The notes: generated from the letters alone by a model not told the origin. DNA of 64,000 nt from Kribbella sp. CA-293567 (GCF_027627575.1 NZ_CP114065.1:5208001-5272000); one strand, 5' to 3'; counted from the stretch's first letter, positions 32,004 to 40,788 are shown. Numbers and translations: made by a program.

Positions 32004-32849
32004 ATGAATCTCAGGTTGCTGAACCTGCTGCCAGCCGGGATCGCCGGGCGGATCGCGTTCGAGTTGTGGCAGCGACCGTTCAAGCGCGGCCAGGTGCGTG
32101 AGAGCGAGCGCGAGATCCATCAGGCCGCCCGCGTCGAGGTGATCGACGGGGTCGTCACCTACGCGTGGGGCGATGGCGAACGGCCGATCCTGCTGGTGCA
32201 CGGCTGGCGGTCGCGCGCCTCGCGCTTCCACGGCTTCGTCACCCGGCTGCTCGACCTCGGCTACAGCCCGATCTCGTACGACGCGCCTGGACACGGCGAC
32301 TCCCCCGGCCGGGTCGCGACGATCGTCGGCCACCAGCACATCATCCAAGGCCTAGAGAATCGCCACGGGCCGTTCGAAGGCGTGATCGCGCACTCGCTGG
32401 GCGTCCCGTTCGCCCTGTACGCCGTCCGCGAGGGCGTTGCCGCCGGGCGGGTGGTCGCGATCAGCGGGTTCGCGCGGTTCGACTACCTGGTCGACGCCTT
32501 CTGCCGCGCGCTCGGGCTCGGCCCGAAGGTGAACCAGGGCCTGCGACGATCCATCGAACGCGGCTACTTCGGCGGCGACGATCAGATCTGGACCAGATTC
32601 TCGGCCACCGCCGGCGAGGTCGACCTGCTGGTGATCCACAACGACGAGGACGACGTGGTGGATCCCGGCCAGGCGCCGCTGCTGCTGGCGGCGTACGGGC
32701 CGCGGGCGCACTTCCTGCAGACCAACGGCCTCGGCCATCGCCGGATCCTGGTCGATCCGGAGGTGATCACCGAGGCCGTGGCCTTCTTGCAGGACCAGGC
32801 GGGCAGGCGGGAATCAGATGTCGCGGAACGTCTCGATCTGGGCGCCTAG
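32004..32849 (+). CDS. alpha/beta hydrolase
   Basis: 281 aa; ATG 32004 with GGAGGA upstream. Alpha/beta-hydrolase features: oxyanion-hole HGWRSRA, the SYDAPGHGDSPG loop, a nucleophile elbow AHSLGVP (Ser in place of the usual GxSxG first Gly by Ala), acid DE(D)DDVVDP and a late His in LGHRRIL. Substrate unknown; such TetR-linked hydrolases often act on esters or lactones. Strong promoter plus overlapping operator argue for inducible expression. It ends convergently with, and overlapping, the XRE-MurA gene by 36 bases. Confidence 0.85.
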   Translation: MNLRLLNLLPAGIAGRIAFELWQRPFKRGQVRESEREIHQAARVEVIDGVVTYAWGDGERPILLVHGWRSRASRFHGFVTRLLDLGYSPISYDAPGHGDSPGRVATIVGHQHIIQGLENRHGPFEGVIAHSLGVPFALYAVREGVAAGRVVAISGFARFDYLVDAFCRALGLGPKVNQGLRRSIERGYFGGDDQIWTRFSATAGEVDLLVIHNDEDDVVDPGQAPLLLAAYGPRAHFLQTNGLGHRRILVDPEVITEAVAFLQDQAGRRESDVAERLDLGA

Positions 32850-34340
32850 CGAGTTCAGGCGGGCGGCCAGTTCCTCGTAGCCGCGGTTGATGACGTAGAC
32901 CGACCGCAGTACCGAGGTGCCCTTGGCCGCCATCATCGCGATCAGCGTGACGACCGCCGGACGCAGGGCCGGCGGGCACATGATCTCGGCGCCGGAGAAG
33001 TGCGTCGGGCCCTCGACCATCACCCGGTGCGGGTCGAGCAGCTTGACCCGGCCGCCGAGCTTGTTCAGGTCGGTCAGGTAGATCGCGCGGTTCTCGTAGA
33101 CCCAGTCGTGGATCAGCGTCTGCCCGGTCGCCGTCGCGGCGATGACCGCGAAGAACGGCAGGTTGTCGATGTTCAGGCCCGGGAACGGCATCGGGTGGAT
33201 CTTGTCGATCGGCGCGTGCAGCGTCGACGGCCGGGTGGTCAGGTCGACCAGCCGGGTGCGGCCGTTCTCGGCCAGGTACTCGTCGGTGCGGCTGTAGTCG
33301 AGCCCCATCTCCTCCAGCAGCGCCAGCTCGATCTCCAGGAACTCGATCGGCGCCCGCCGGATGGTGATCTCCGAGCTGGTCACGATCGCCGCGGTGAGCA
33401 GGCTCATCGCCTCGATCGGGTCCTCGGACGGCGCGTAGTCGACGTCCACGTCGATCTCGGCCTGACCGTGCACGGTCAGCGTGGTCGAGCCGACCCCGTC
33501 GATCCGGACGCCGAGCAGTTCGAGGTAGAAGCAGAGGTCCTGCACCATGTAGTTGGACGAGGCGTTGCGGATCACCGTGACGCCGTCGTGCCGGGCGGCG
33601 GCCATGATCGCGTTCTCGGTCACCGTGTCGCCGCGCTCGGTCAGCACGATCGGCTTGCCCGGCGTGATCGCCCGGTTGACCAGCGCGTGGTACTCCCCGG
33701 CGGTCGCCTTGATCTCCAGACCGAACGGGCGCAGCGCCGACATGTGCGGCTCGACCGTCCGGGTGCCGAGGTCGCAGCCACCGGCGTACGGCAGGGCGAA
33801 GGTGTCCTCGCGGTGCAGCAGCGGGCCGAGGAACATGATGATGCTGCGGGTCCGCCGGGCCGCCTCGGCGTCCATCGCGGCCAGGTCGAGGTGCTCCGGC
33901 GGCACGATCTCCAGGTCACCGGCGTCGTTCAGCCAGGTGGTCTTCACGCCGATCGAGTTCAGTACCTCGAGCAGCCGGTTGACCTCCTCGATCCGCGCGA
34001 CCTTGCGCAGCGTCGTCCGGCCCTTGTTCAGCAGCGAGGCGCACAACAGCGCGACCCCGGCGTTCTTGGACGACTTCACGTCGATGGATCCGGACAGTTG
34101 GCGTCCACCTACGACACGGAGGTGGACCGGACCGCCACCAAGAGAGACAATTTCGGAGTCGAGTGCCTCGCCGATCCGGGCGAGCATCTCGAGAGTGAGG
34201 TTCTGATGACCCTTTTCGATCCGGTTCACCGCGCTCTGACTGGTGCCCAGCACGTCGGCGAGCTGGGTCTGCGTCCAGCCGCGGTGCTTGCGGGCGTCCC
34301 GGATGAGGTTGCCGATCCGGCTCAGGTAGTCGTCAGTCAT
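32814..34340 (-). CDS. murA: XRE-MurA fusion: HTH plus UDP-GlcNAc enolpyruvyl transferase
   Basis: 508 aa. Residues about 10-65 are an XRE helix-turn-helix (RKHRGWTQTQLADVLGTSQS, then AVNRIEKGHQN). From about residue 72 there is a full MurA: KSSKNAG (the K22-N23 pair), GGCDLGTRTVEPH with the catalytic cysteine at about C189 and the matching Arg five residues on, EDPIEA (active-site Asp) and YENRAIYLTDLNKLG (ENR motif). All key MurA residues appear intact, so it may make UDP-GlcNAc-enolpyruvate for cell wall synthesis, while the HTH may bind DNA. Such XRE-MurA proteins occur in actinobacteria but I know of no characterised one. A perfect palindrome lies 12 bases before the start. Confidence 0.88.
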   Translation of the reverse strand: MTDDYLSRIGNLIRDARKHRGWTQTQLADVLGTSQSAVNRIEKGHQNLTLEMLARIGEALDSEIVSLGGGPVHLRVVGGRQLSGSIDVKSSKNAGVALLCASLLNKGRTTLRKVARIEEVNRLLEVLNSIGVKTTWLNDAGDLEIVPPEHLDLAAMDAEAARRTRSIIMFLGPLLHREDTFALPYAGGCDLGTRTVEPHMSALRPFGLEIKATAGEYHALVNRAITPGKPIVLTERGDTVTENAIMAAARHDGVTVIRNASSNYMVQDLCFYLELLGVRIDGVGSTTLTVHGQAEIDVDVDYAPSEDPIEAMSLLTAAIVTSSEITIRRAPIEFLEIELALLEEMGLDYSRTDEYLAENGRTRLVDLTTRPSTLHAPIDKIHPMPFPGLNIDNLPFFAVIAATATGQTLIHDWVYENRAIYLTDLNKLGGRVKLLDPHRVMVEGPTHFSGAEIMCPPALRPAVVTLIAMMAAKGTSVLRSVYVINRGYEELAARLNSLGAQIETFRDI

Positions 34341-34351
34341 GCGCCGGACCT

Positions 34352-34369
34352 TATCTCACATGTGAGATA
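34352..34369. promoter_or_regulatory. perfect 18-bp palindrome, probable XRE-MurA operator
   Basis: TATCTCACATGTGAGATA reads the same on both strands. It lies between the XRE-MurA start (34340) and the divergent 410-aa gene, just beside a TTGACC (34374-34379) that could be the -35 of the rightward promoter. The only HTH protein encoded at the spot is the MurA fusion itself, so it is the likely autoregulatory site. Binding is inferred. Confidence 0.7.
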
Positions 34370-34489
34370 CCGATTGACCGACCCACCGCTCACAGCGTAG
34401 CCAACGTCACGACGCACCGGCCGCCAACCCTCGGTGCATCCCCAGCGTCATAGTCTTAGCCATTCCGACCGCCCGGAGAGGAACCATCG

Positions 34490-35722
34490 ATGCCCGACGA
34501 CGTTCACACCACTGCGGGTGTGACCGAGTTCGAGGCGGAGTCCTGGCCGCTGGAGGCAGCGGCCGAAGGCCTGCACCAAGTGATCGACGGCTTCCAGAAC
34601 GGTGACACCCGGCCCCTGGTGATCGGTGACGGCGACCAGCCGGTACTGGTCGTGCTGTCGATCGCCGATCTGGCCGACTTCCGCGCCCGGATCGCCGAAC
34701 TGCTGGGCAATCCCGTCGACGCCGGCTGGTTGCGCTACTACCTGCGCTCCACCTTCGACATGAGCTCCGAGACCCTGGTCGAGCAGCTCGGGGTGGACAC
34801 CGACCACGGCCTGTCCTCGCTGGCCAGCCAGGTGAACGTCGAGCAGGCCGCGGTGCTGCTGCCCGACCACCTGCGCCGGACCGAGGCCGGCGGTAATCCG
34901 CTGATGCTGATCGGCGACGGGATGCTGGCGACGGCGGCGCTGATCGCGTTCCCGGCGTTCTCGGTGCTGCTGGCGATGGAGAACGACGGCAAGACCGACG
35001 ACGACTCCTGCGCGCACGACGAGGAAGAAGAGAAGCCGACCACGCCGCTGGAGGTGCTGGCCGAGCGGCTCGGGCCGATCTCCACCCAGCTGGTCGCGCG
35101 GATCAACGCCGGCCGCCGGCCCGGGCTGCCGAAGTACGACCTGCACTTCGAGGACGACCTGATCGAGCATCTGCGGGACCTGGAACGGCGCGCGCAAGCG
35201 GCTCCCGGCGGCGGTGCCTTCGACGAACTGAACGACCTGCTGCACTCGTTCGACCAGATGCGCAGCGGTGAGCTCGCCGACGAGGAGGACGAGGAAGAGG
35301 AGGCCGCGGAGGCGCCGTACATCGAGGTGACCGATCTGCCGGCGGCCTTTCCCGAGGTCCGCGACGCCTTCCGTTCCGGCGCCGACGACCCGTACCTGGT
35401 CGGGATCGACGGCAGCCCGCTGGCCGGGCTGATCTCCTACGACCTGTACGAGATGCTGCAGAAGGTCTCGGTCGAGATGGACGGCACCGAGGAGGCGCCG
35501 GTCCTGCCGCTGCCCGCGCCGCTGTGGGAGAACGGGCCGGAGGTGCTGCCGTTCGACGCCGCGGTGGAGGTCTGCCCGGCCGTGATCGAGGATATCTCCA
35601 ACGGCGAGGCGTCGATGCTGTTCGTCGCCGACGACGAGACGGGCGAGCCGGAGATGGTGCTCGCGCCGCTCGTCTGGCTGTGGGCCTACGTCGACTTCCT
35701 CGAGCTGGAACCGACGGTCTGA
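34490..35722 (+). CDS. 410-aa protein with four Phd/YefM-like units
   Basis: Starts at ATG 34490 after GGAGAGG. The chain has four copies of a unit of about 50 residues: 11-67, 114-163, 276-324 and 350-405. Each has a leading hydrophobic strand, a helix, a Gly turn (NG or GG), then a strand-loop-strand ending in a D-G and an LxxxxL helix, as in the prevent-host-death (Phd/YefM) antitoxin fold (compare GVDGSPLAGLISYDLYEML-like). Acidic linkers separate them (residues 166-182, 262-275). No toxin gene is adjacent. It is divergent from XRE-MurA. Function unknown. Confidence 0.6.
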   Translation: MPDDVHTTAGVTEFEAESWPLEAAAEGLHQVIDGFQNGDTRPLVIGDGDQPVLVVLSIADLADFRARIAELLGNPVDAGWLRYYLRSTFDMSSETLVEQLGVDTDHGLSSLASQVNVEQAAVLLPDHLRRTEAGGNPLMLIGDGMLATAALIAFPAFSVLLAMENDGKTDDDSCAHDEEEEKPTTPLEVLAERLGPISTQLVARINAGRRPGLPKYDLHFEDDLIEHLRDLERRAQAAPGGGAFDELNDLLHSFDQMRSGELADEEDEEEEAAEAPYIEVTDLPAAFPEVRDAFRSGADDPYLVGIDGSPLAGLISYDLYEMLQKVSVEMDGTEEAPVLPLPAPLWENGPEVLPFDAAVEVCPAVIEDISNGEASMLFVADDETGEPEMVLAPLVWLWAYVDFLELEPTV

Positions 35723-35773
35723 CCCGTACGACGGGTCCGCCGGCTCACGCCCGTACCACGGACCGCCGGCTCA
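35723..35773 (+). repeat. imperfect direct repeat in intergenic tail
   Basis: Two near-copies of about 25 bases (35723-35747 and 35750-35773), sharing CCCGTAC and TCCGCCGGCTCA/ACCGCCGGCTCA blocks. The first copy contains a 7-bp hairpin (35721-35737, GACCCGT/ACGGGTC) after the stop of the 410-aa gene; the second runs into the stop of the leftward YCII gene. Confidence 0.5.
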
Positions 35774-36043
35774 GGCCGACGGGAACAGCTTCAGCCACTC
35801 CTGCAGCGTGACGATCTCGTAGACGTCGGCCGCGGTGTACGGGTCGTCGGCGAGAATCTCGCGCAGTTCCGCCTCGTCGGCGACGTCGTAGATCAGCAGG
35901 GCACCGCTCTGGTCGCCGAACGGTCCGGCGGCGTGAAGCTTGCCGGCGTCGTAGAGCTCGGCGAGGTAGTCGCGGTGCGCCGGGCGAACCTCCATCCGGC
36001 GGTCCTGGTCGGTGAACTTGAGCTGAAGCGCGAAAAGGGCCAT
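35771..36043 (-). CDS. YCII-domain protein
   Basis: 90 aa. Start ATG 36043 (MALF). The conserved YCII pattern is present: FALQLKFTD, RPAHRDYLAELYDAGKLHAAGPF, then SGALLIYDVADEAELREIL and DPYTAADVYEIVTLQEW, with the key His in RPAH and Asp in DPY. YCII domains resemble dimeric ferredoxin-fold enzymes of unclear function. Two in-frame ATGs (36070 and 36043) both sit in the arms of an inverted repeat. Confidence 0.8.
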   Translation of the reverse strand: MALFALQLKFTDQDRRMEVRPAHRDYLAELYDAGKLHAAGPFGDQSGALLIYDVADEAELREILADDPYTAADVYEIVTLQEWLKLFPSA

Positions 36044-36074
36044 GGCCTCAACCCTACTCAGGGAGGCCATGGCC
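36038..36074. promoter_or_regulatory. inverted repeat holding YCII start codons
   Basis: Perfect 11-bp arms GGCCATGGCCT (36038-36048) and AGGCCATGGCC (36064-36074) with a 15-base loop. In the leftward mRNA each arm carries an in-frame ATG. A stem in the mRNA would mask both, and the AGGG ribosome site is in the loop. Could regulate translation or be incidental. Confidence 0.4.
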
Positions 36075-36194
36075 CGGTCGCTGCTGCCACGTTGGTGCGG
36101 GAAGGGAGTCACGAGCCGCCACAGCGGCTGGTTCAGGTCGGACCCTAAAGTCGACGGTGATCGCCCTTCCCGCTCGGTTAGTTTGACCACCGGA

Positions 36195-36986
36195 TCAGCT
36201 GGATGCAAGAGGTTGGTTAAGCCGATTTGCGACCAGCAGCTGGGTCAGGTGACGCTTCGTGACCGACCCGCCCGCCGCGTTGATGAGAGCGCTCACACAC
36301 TCGTACAGTCCGTCACGCCTGGCCGAAGTCAAGGCCCGGTGTCCCGAGTAGGAACTGAGCAGATCGAGGTACTCGGCGGTCGAATAGGTCCGTTCCCACT
36401 CGTACCGGTGGAAGACAGCGGGCCCGAACCGGCCACTGGCGTCCAGCTCACCCGAGTCCTTCGGCACCGTGTCGGCCGGTTGCGGACCGTCTTCGTCGGC
36501 GTCGTCGGTGAAGCGCCGGTAGCACTCCTGGAGATCGATCCAGAGCTGCTCGCTGCCACCGGCGACGTGGTGGGTGGAGATGATCGCGAGCACTCCACCC
36601 GGGCGGAGCGCATCTGCCGCCTTCGGCACGCGGACGGCCGGATCGATCCAGTGGAACGCGGTCGCGGACAACACCAGGTCGAACTTCTCGGCCGGCAGCG
36701 GCCAGCTCTCGAACGGCGCCGTGATCACTTCCAGCTCGGGCAGGTTGCCGCGCGCCACCCGGCTCAGCTCCGGACTGAGTTCGACCGCCTTGACCGACCA
36801 GCCGCGCTTCAGCATCGGCTTGGTCGCCTGGCCCGTTCCGCAGCCGATCTCCAGGACCCGGGGGCGCCGCGGATTGCCGAGGAGCGCCGCCAGGTCGTCG
36901 TACAGGCGGGGCGGGTAGGTCGGCCGGACCCGGTCGTAGAGCTCCGCGTCCTCTCCGAACGTCTGGCGCAACGTCTCGCGGCTCAT
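36195..36986 (-). CDS. class I SAM-dependent methyltransferase
   Basis: 263 aa. SAM-binding motif I is VLEIGCGTGQATK (about residues 44-56), with motif II-type SVKAVELSPELS and FDLVLSATAFHWIDP. It opens with ETLRQTFGEDAELYDRVRP, the UbiE/COQ5-like group pattern. Acceptor unknown. ATG 36986 overlaps the preceding membrane protein stop (ATGA), so the two are coupled; coupling could hint at a membrane or lipid substrate. Confidence 0.85.
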   Translation of the reverse strand: MSRETLRQTFGEDAELYDRVRPTYPPRLYDDLAALLGNPRRPRVLEIGCGTGQATKPMLKRGWSVKAVELSPELSRVARGNLPELEVITAPFESWPLPAEKFDLVLSATAFHWIDPAVRVPKAADALRPGGVLAIISTHHVAGGSEQLWIDLQECYRRFTDDADEDGPQPADTVPKDSGELDASGRFGPAVFHRYEWERTYSTAEYLDLLSSYSGHRALTSARRDGLYECVSALINAAGGSVTKRHLTQLLVANRLNQPLASS

Positions 36987-37918
36987 GGCTGAAGGCTAGC
37001 GCTCCGCCTGATCCGCCGTCCCGATCGCCAGAGCGCCGGAAGCAGCAACGGGAGGAAGGCGGTCGCGAGGCCGACGTACAGTCCGGCCAGGAAGAGCGTG
37101 CGCTGCTCGTCGTCCTCGGTGATCGAGTCGACCAGCGAACCTCTTCCCTTGATCGCGGAGACGTCTTCCTCGTACCAGAACAGCGTGCCCGCTACGAGCG
37201 GTTCCGGGCTGACGTTCTCGGCGCGATTCGTCACCGGCAGCTCGCCGTAGTCGATGCTGAGCGTGAGCCGCTCCGGTACGGCGACCTTCGCCCCGGCGAG
37301 CGGAAAGGTCACCCCGGCCCGCTCCCCCGCCGGCAGGTAGCTGGTACCGATCGCAGGCAGGCCGAAGTAGACGCGCTTCCCGTCGGCGTTGGAGAAGCCC
37401 CGACCGGTGTCGACGCCGATCGAGGCCCGCAGTCCGTCGTCGCCGCGAACGATTCGGCCGCTCACCACACTCGCCTCTGTCGGCAGTTCGGGTGCCGCGT
37501 TCGTCATCGCCGGGTCGAGTTTCCCGACCTGGCACCGCATCTCCCCCGTACTGCGGACCGCATCGCCCGGGCAGCCGTCCACGACCTCGCCACCTGACGC
37601 ATAGACGGCGTTGCCGGTGAGCACCAGGAAATAGCCGACCTCTGCACCGGCGTACGCCCTGTCCACCTGTACGTCGAAGTCCAGCGTCGCGTCCCGGACC
37701 GTTACCTCCAGCGAAGCCGTCACGCCGGGCCGGTCGAAGTACAGGTAGGCGCTGCCTCGGTCATCGAGCGGCGCACCCGAAGCGGACAACGCCGCGTAGT
37801 CGCGATAGAACCGCACACCGCCGGCCACCAGCAACACCAGGACGGCAACCAGGAGCAGGAACCAGCCTGCTTCCTTGCCGCCGCCGACCCGCGTCAGGAC
37901 ACGTTTCCACCGCACCAC
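36983..37918 (-). CDS. membrane-anchored extracytoplasmic protein, unknown
   Basis: 311 aa from GTG 37918 (GTG 37915 is also possible). A short basic tail, one N-terminal span (about residues 19-37, WFLLLVAVLVLLVAGGV), a beta-rich external domain of about 220 residues with a CPGDAVRSTGEMRCQ disulfide-like pair, and a C-terminal span with a basic tail (AFLPLLLPALWRSGRRIRR). Topology suggests an external beta-sandwich held at both ends. Family not recognised. It is coupled to the methyltransferase. Confidence 0.6.
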   Translation of the reverse strand: MVRWKRVLTRVGGGKEAGWFLLLVAVLVLLVAGGVRFYRDYAALSASGAPLDDRGSAYLYFDRPGVTASLEVTVRDATLDFDVQVDRAYAGAEVGYFLVLTGNAVYASGGEVVDGCPGDAVRSTGEMRCQVGKLDPAMTNAAPELPTEASVVSGRIVRGDDGLRASIGVDTGRGFSNADGKRVYFGLPAIGTSYLPAGERAGVTFPLAGAKVAVPERLTLSIDYGELPVTNRAENVSPEPLVAGTLFWYEEDVSAIKGRGSLVDSITEDDEQRTLFLAGLYVGLATAFLPLLLPALWRSGRRIRRSASLQP

Positions 37919-37930
37919 GATCGCCCCGTT

Positions 37931-37961
37931 CGAAGATGACTACTGCCTGCAGTCATCTTCG
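37931..37961 (-). terminator. hairpin downstream of ppdK
   Basis: Perfect 11-bp inverted repeat CGAAGATGACT/AGTCATCTTCG with a 9-base loop, with further pairing CACGATC/GATCGTG outside it. It lies between ppdK (ends 37989) and the next leftward gene (starts 37918). Either a terminator for ppdK or an operator for the gene below. Confidence 0.5.
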
Positions 37962-37988
37962 GGCAGATCGTGGCGCGGTGGACGCAGG

Positions 37989-40673
37989 TCAGGCCAGCGC
38001 GGCGCGGCCTGCTTCCAGTCGTGCGACCGGGATGCGGTACGGCGAGCAGGAGACGTAGTCCAGCCCGACCTCGTGGAAGAAGTGGATGCTGTCCGGGTCA
38101 CCGCCGTGTTCGCCGCAGACACCGAGCTTGAGGTCGGGCTTGGCGGCGCGGCCCTTCTCGGCGCCGGTCCGGACCAGCGAGCCGACGCCGTCGCGGTCGA
38201 TCGACTCGAACGGCGAGACCGCGAAGATGCCCTTCTCCAGGTAGCGGGTGAAGAACGAGCTCTCGACGTCGTCGCGGCTGAAGCCCCAGGTCGTCTGGGT
38301 CAGGTCGTTGGTGCCGAAGGAGAAGAAGTCGGCCGCCTCGGCGATCTGGTCCGCGATCACGGCGGCCCGCGGCAGCTCGATCATGGTGCCGATCGGCGTC
38401 TTCCACTCCACCCCGTCGACCCCGTCGGCGGCGGCCCGGTCGACCTCGGCCAGTACGGCGTCCACCTCGTCGCGGGCCAGCTGCAGCTCCTGCACGGCGC
38501 CGACCAGCGGGATCATGATCTCCGGGCGGGGATCCTTGCCCTGGGCCCGTAGTTCGGCCGCGGCCGAGGCGATCGCCCGCACCTGCATGGCGAACAGGCC
38601 CGGAACGACCAGGCCGAGCCGCACTCCCCGCAGGCCGAGCATCGGGTTCTGCTCGTGCAGGCGCTGAACCGCGGCGAGCAGCTTCGTGTCCCGTCCCGGG
38701 TCCTCACCGCGCTCCTCGGCGATGGCCACCTTGACCGCCAGATCCTCCATCGACGGCAAGAACTCGTGCAGCGGCGGGTCGATCAGGCGGATCGTCACCG
38801 GCAGCCCGTCCATCGCCGTCAGCAGCTCGAGGAAGTCGCCGCGTTGCAGCGGCTCCAGCTCGGTCAGCGCCGCCTCACGCTCGGCGTCGTCGTCGGCCAG
38901 GATCAGCCGCTCGACGGACTCGCGGCGCTCACCCAGGAACATGTGCTCGGTCCGGCACAGGCCGATCCCCTCGGCGCCGAACCGGCGGGCCCGCTCGGCG
39001 TCCTCCGCGGTGTCGGCGTTCGTCCGTACGCCGAGTCGCCGGATCTCATCGGCGTGCGTCATCAACCGGTGCACCGAGGCGACCAGCTCGTCGCCGTCTT
39101 CGGCGGCCAGCGACCCTTCGAAGTACTGGACCACCGGCGACGGCACGACCGGAACCTCACCGAGGAAGACCTCACCGGTGGTGCCGTCGATCGAGATCAC
39201 GTCCCCCTCGCCGATGGTCGTCCCGCCGGCCACCTTGATCCTGCGGCCGGCCACGTCGACCTCGAGGTCCTCGGCGCCACACACGCAGGTCTTTCCCATC
39301 CCCCGGGCAACCACCGCGGCGTGCGAAGTCTTGCCACCGCGACTGGTCAGCACGCCTTGGGCCGCGATCATCCCGTGCAGGTCGTCCGGGTTCGTCTCGC
39401 GGCGGACCAGGATCACCTTCTCGCCGGCGTCGGCGGCCTCGACGGCGGCGGCCGAGGTGAAGACGACCTTCCCCGAGGCAGCGCCCGGCGAGGCTCCGAT
39501 CGCCTTGCTGACCAGCTCTTTCGCCGCGTCGCTGTCGAAGCGCGGGAACATCAGCTGAGCCAGCTGGGCGCCCTTGACCCGGCGCAGCGCCTCGTCGGTG
39601 TCGATCACGCCCTCGTCGACCAGGCTGGTCGCGATCCGGAACGCCGCTCCCGCGGTCCGCTTGCCGACACGGGTCTGCAGCATCCACAGCTTGCCGCGCT
39701 CGACGGTGAACTCGATATCGCACAGGTCGCGGTAGTGGCCTTCCAGCGTGGCCATGATCGCCATCAGTTCGTCGTACGACTTCTTGTCGAGCTGCTCGAG
39801 GTCGGCCAGCGGCACCGTGTTGCGGATCCCCGCGACGACGTCCTCGCCCTGCGCGTTCTGCAGGTAGTCGCCGTAGACACCGGACTGACCGCTGGACGGG
39901 TCGCGGGTGAAGGCGACGCCGGTACCGGAGTCCATCCCGAGGTTGCCGAAGACCATCGAGCAGATGTTCACCGCCGTCCCGAGGTCCTTGGCGATCCGCT
40001 CCTGCCGGCGGTAGAGAATGGCGCGCTCGGAGTTCCAGGAGCCGAAGACGGCCTCGGTCGCCAGATCCATCTGCTCGCGCGGGTCCTGCGGGAACTCCCG
40101 GCCGGTGTGCTGCTGGACGGCCGCCTTGAAGGTGCCGACCAGCGCCTTCAGGTCGTCGGCGTCCAGGTCGAGGTCGTTCTTGCTGCCCTTGGCCTGTTTG
40201 GCGGCCTCGATCGCGTCCTCGAAGACGTCGCCTTCCATCCCCAGCACGGTCTTGCCGAACATCTGGATCAGCCGCCGGTAGGCGTCCCAGGCGAACCGCG
40301 GGTTGCCGGAGTGGTGCGCCAGACCGTTCACCGAGTCGTCGTTGAGGCCGACATTGAGGACGGTCTCCATCATGCCCGGCATCGACACCGCGGCCCCGGA
40401 GCGGACCGAGACCAGCAGCGGGTCGTCGGCCTGGCCGAGCTTCTTGCCCATCTTCTGCTCCAGCGCGGCGACGTGGTGGTCGATCTCGTCGGCGAGCTCC
40501 GGCGGCACCGAACCCGTGGCCAGGAACACCTTGCAGGCGTCGGCGGAGATGGTGAACCCGGGCGGCACCGGCAGTCCGAGGTTCGTCATCTCGGCGAGGT
40601 TGGCTCCCTTGCCACCGAGCAGTTCCTTCATGGACTTGTTGCCTTCGGCGAAGTCGTAGACGAGTTTCGGCAC
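37989..40673 (-). CDS. ppdK: pyruvate, phosphate dikinase
   Basis: 894 aa from GTG 40673, which has AGGGAG upstream; a longer reading from 40778 has low-complexity extra residues and is rejected. It interconverts pyruvate, ATP and phosphate with phosphoenolpyruvate. The ATP-grasp domain has LGGKGANLAEM and ADDPLLVSVRSGAAVSMPGM; the phosphohistidine is H451 in TSRGGKTSHAAVV; the PEP-binding C-terminal barrel ends with GVCGEHGGDP (catalytic Cys) and YVSCSPYRIPVARLEA. Length matches bacterial PPDK. It gives a soil actinomycete a reversible route between pyruvate and PEP. Stands alone as a transcription unit. Confidence 0.97.
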   Translation of the reverse strand: MPKLVYDFAEGNKSMKELLGGKGANLAEMTNLGLPVPPGFTISADACKVFLATGSVPPELADEIDHHVAALEQKMGKKLGQADDPLLVSVRSGAAVSMPGMMETVLNVGLNDDSVNGLAHHSGNPRFAWDAYRRLIQMFGKTVLGMEGDVFEDAIEAAKQAKGSKNDLDLDADDLKALVGTFKAAVQQHTGREFPQDPREQMDLATEAVFGSWNSERAILYRRQERIAKDLGTAVNICSMVFGNLGMDSGTGVAFTRDPSSGQSGVYGDYLQNAQGEDVVAGIRNTVPLADLEQLDKKSYDELMAIMATLEGHYRDLCDIEFTVERGKLWMLQTRVGKRTAGAAFRIATSLVDEGVIDTDEALRRVKGAQLAQLMFPRFDSDAAKELVSKAIGASPGAASGKVVFTSAAAVEAADAGEKVILVRRETNPDDLHGMIAAQGVLTSRGGKTSHAAVVARGMGKTCVCGAEDLEVDVAGRRIKVAGGTTIGEGDVISIDGTTGEVFLGEVPVVPSPVVQYFEGSLAAEDGDELVASVHRLMTHADEIRRLGVRTNADTAEDAERARRFGAEGIGLCRTEHMFLGERRESVERLILADDDAEREAALTELEPLQRGDFLELLTAMDGLPVTIRLIDPPLHEFLPSMEDLAVKVAIAEERGEDPGRDTKLLAAVQRLHEQNPMLGLRGVRLGLVVPGLFAMQVRAIASAAAELRAQGKDPRPEIMIPLVGAVQELQLARDEVDAVLAEVDRAAADGVDGVEWKTPIGTMIELPRAAVIADQIAEAADFFSFGTNDLTQTTWGFSRDDVESSFFTRYLEKGIFAVSPFESIDRDGVGSLVRTGAEKGRAAKPDLKLGVCGEHGGDPDSIHFFHEVGLDYVSCSPYRIPVARLEAGRAALA

Positions 40674-40758
40674 GGTGACTCCCTGAGGTGTGGGCGGCGC
40701 GACTGGCGCGGCATGGTGGCCGCTGGCCCGACGACTCCGGTGGCGAGGGCGTCTTGTC

Positions 40759-40788
40759 AGAGTAAGCGCAAAAACCATGCCAGTTGAA
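40759..40788 (-). promoter_or_regulatory. candidate ppdK promoter
   Basis: Minus strand: TTCAAC (40783-40788), 18-base spacer, TACTCT (40759-40764), about 85 bases before the ppdK start. This would leave a leader of about 80 bases. The motif is moderate. Confidence 0.35.

Noticed and set aside
38655..40787. Long plus-strand open frame antisense to ppdK
   Set aside because: Its composition is the mirror of ppdK codons (GC-rich third positions) and it lacks domain-like sequence; ppdK explains it.
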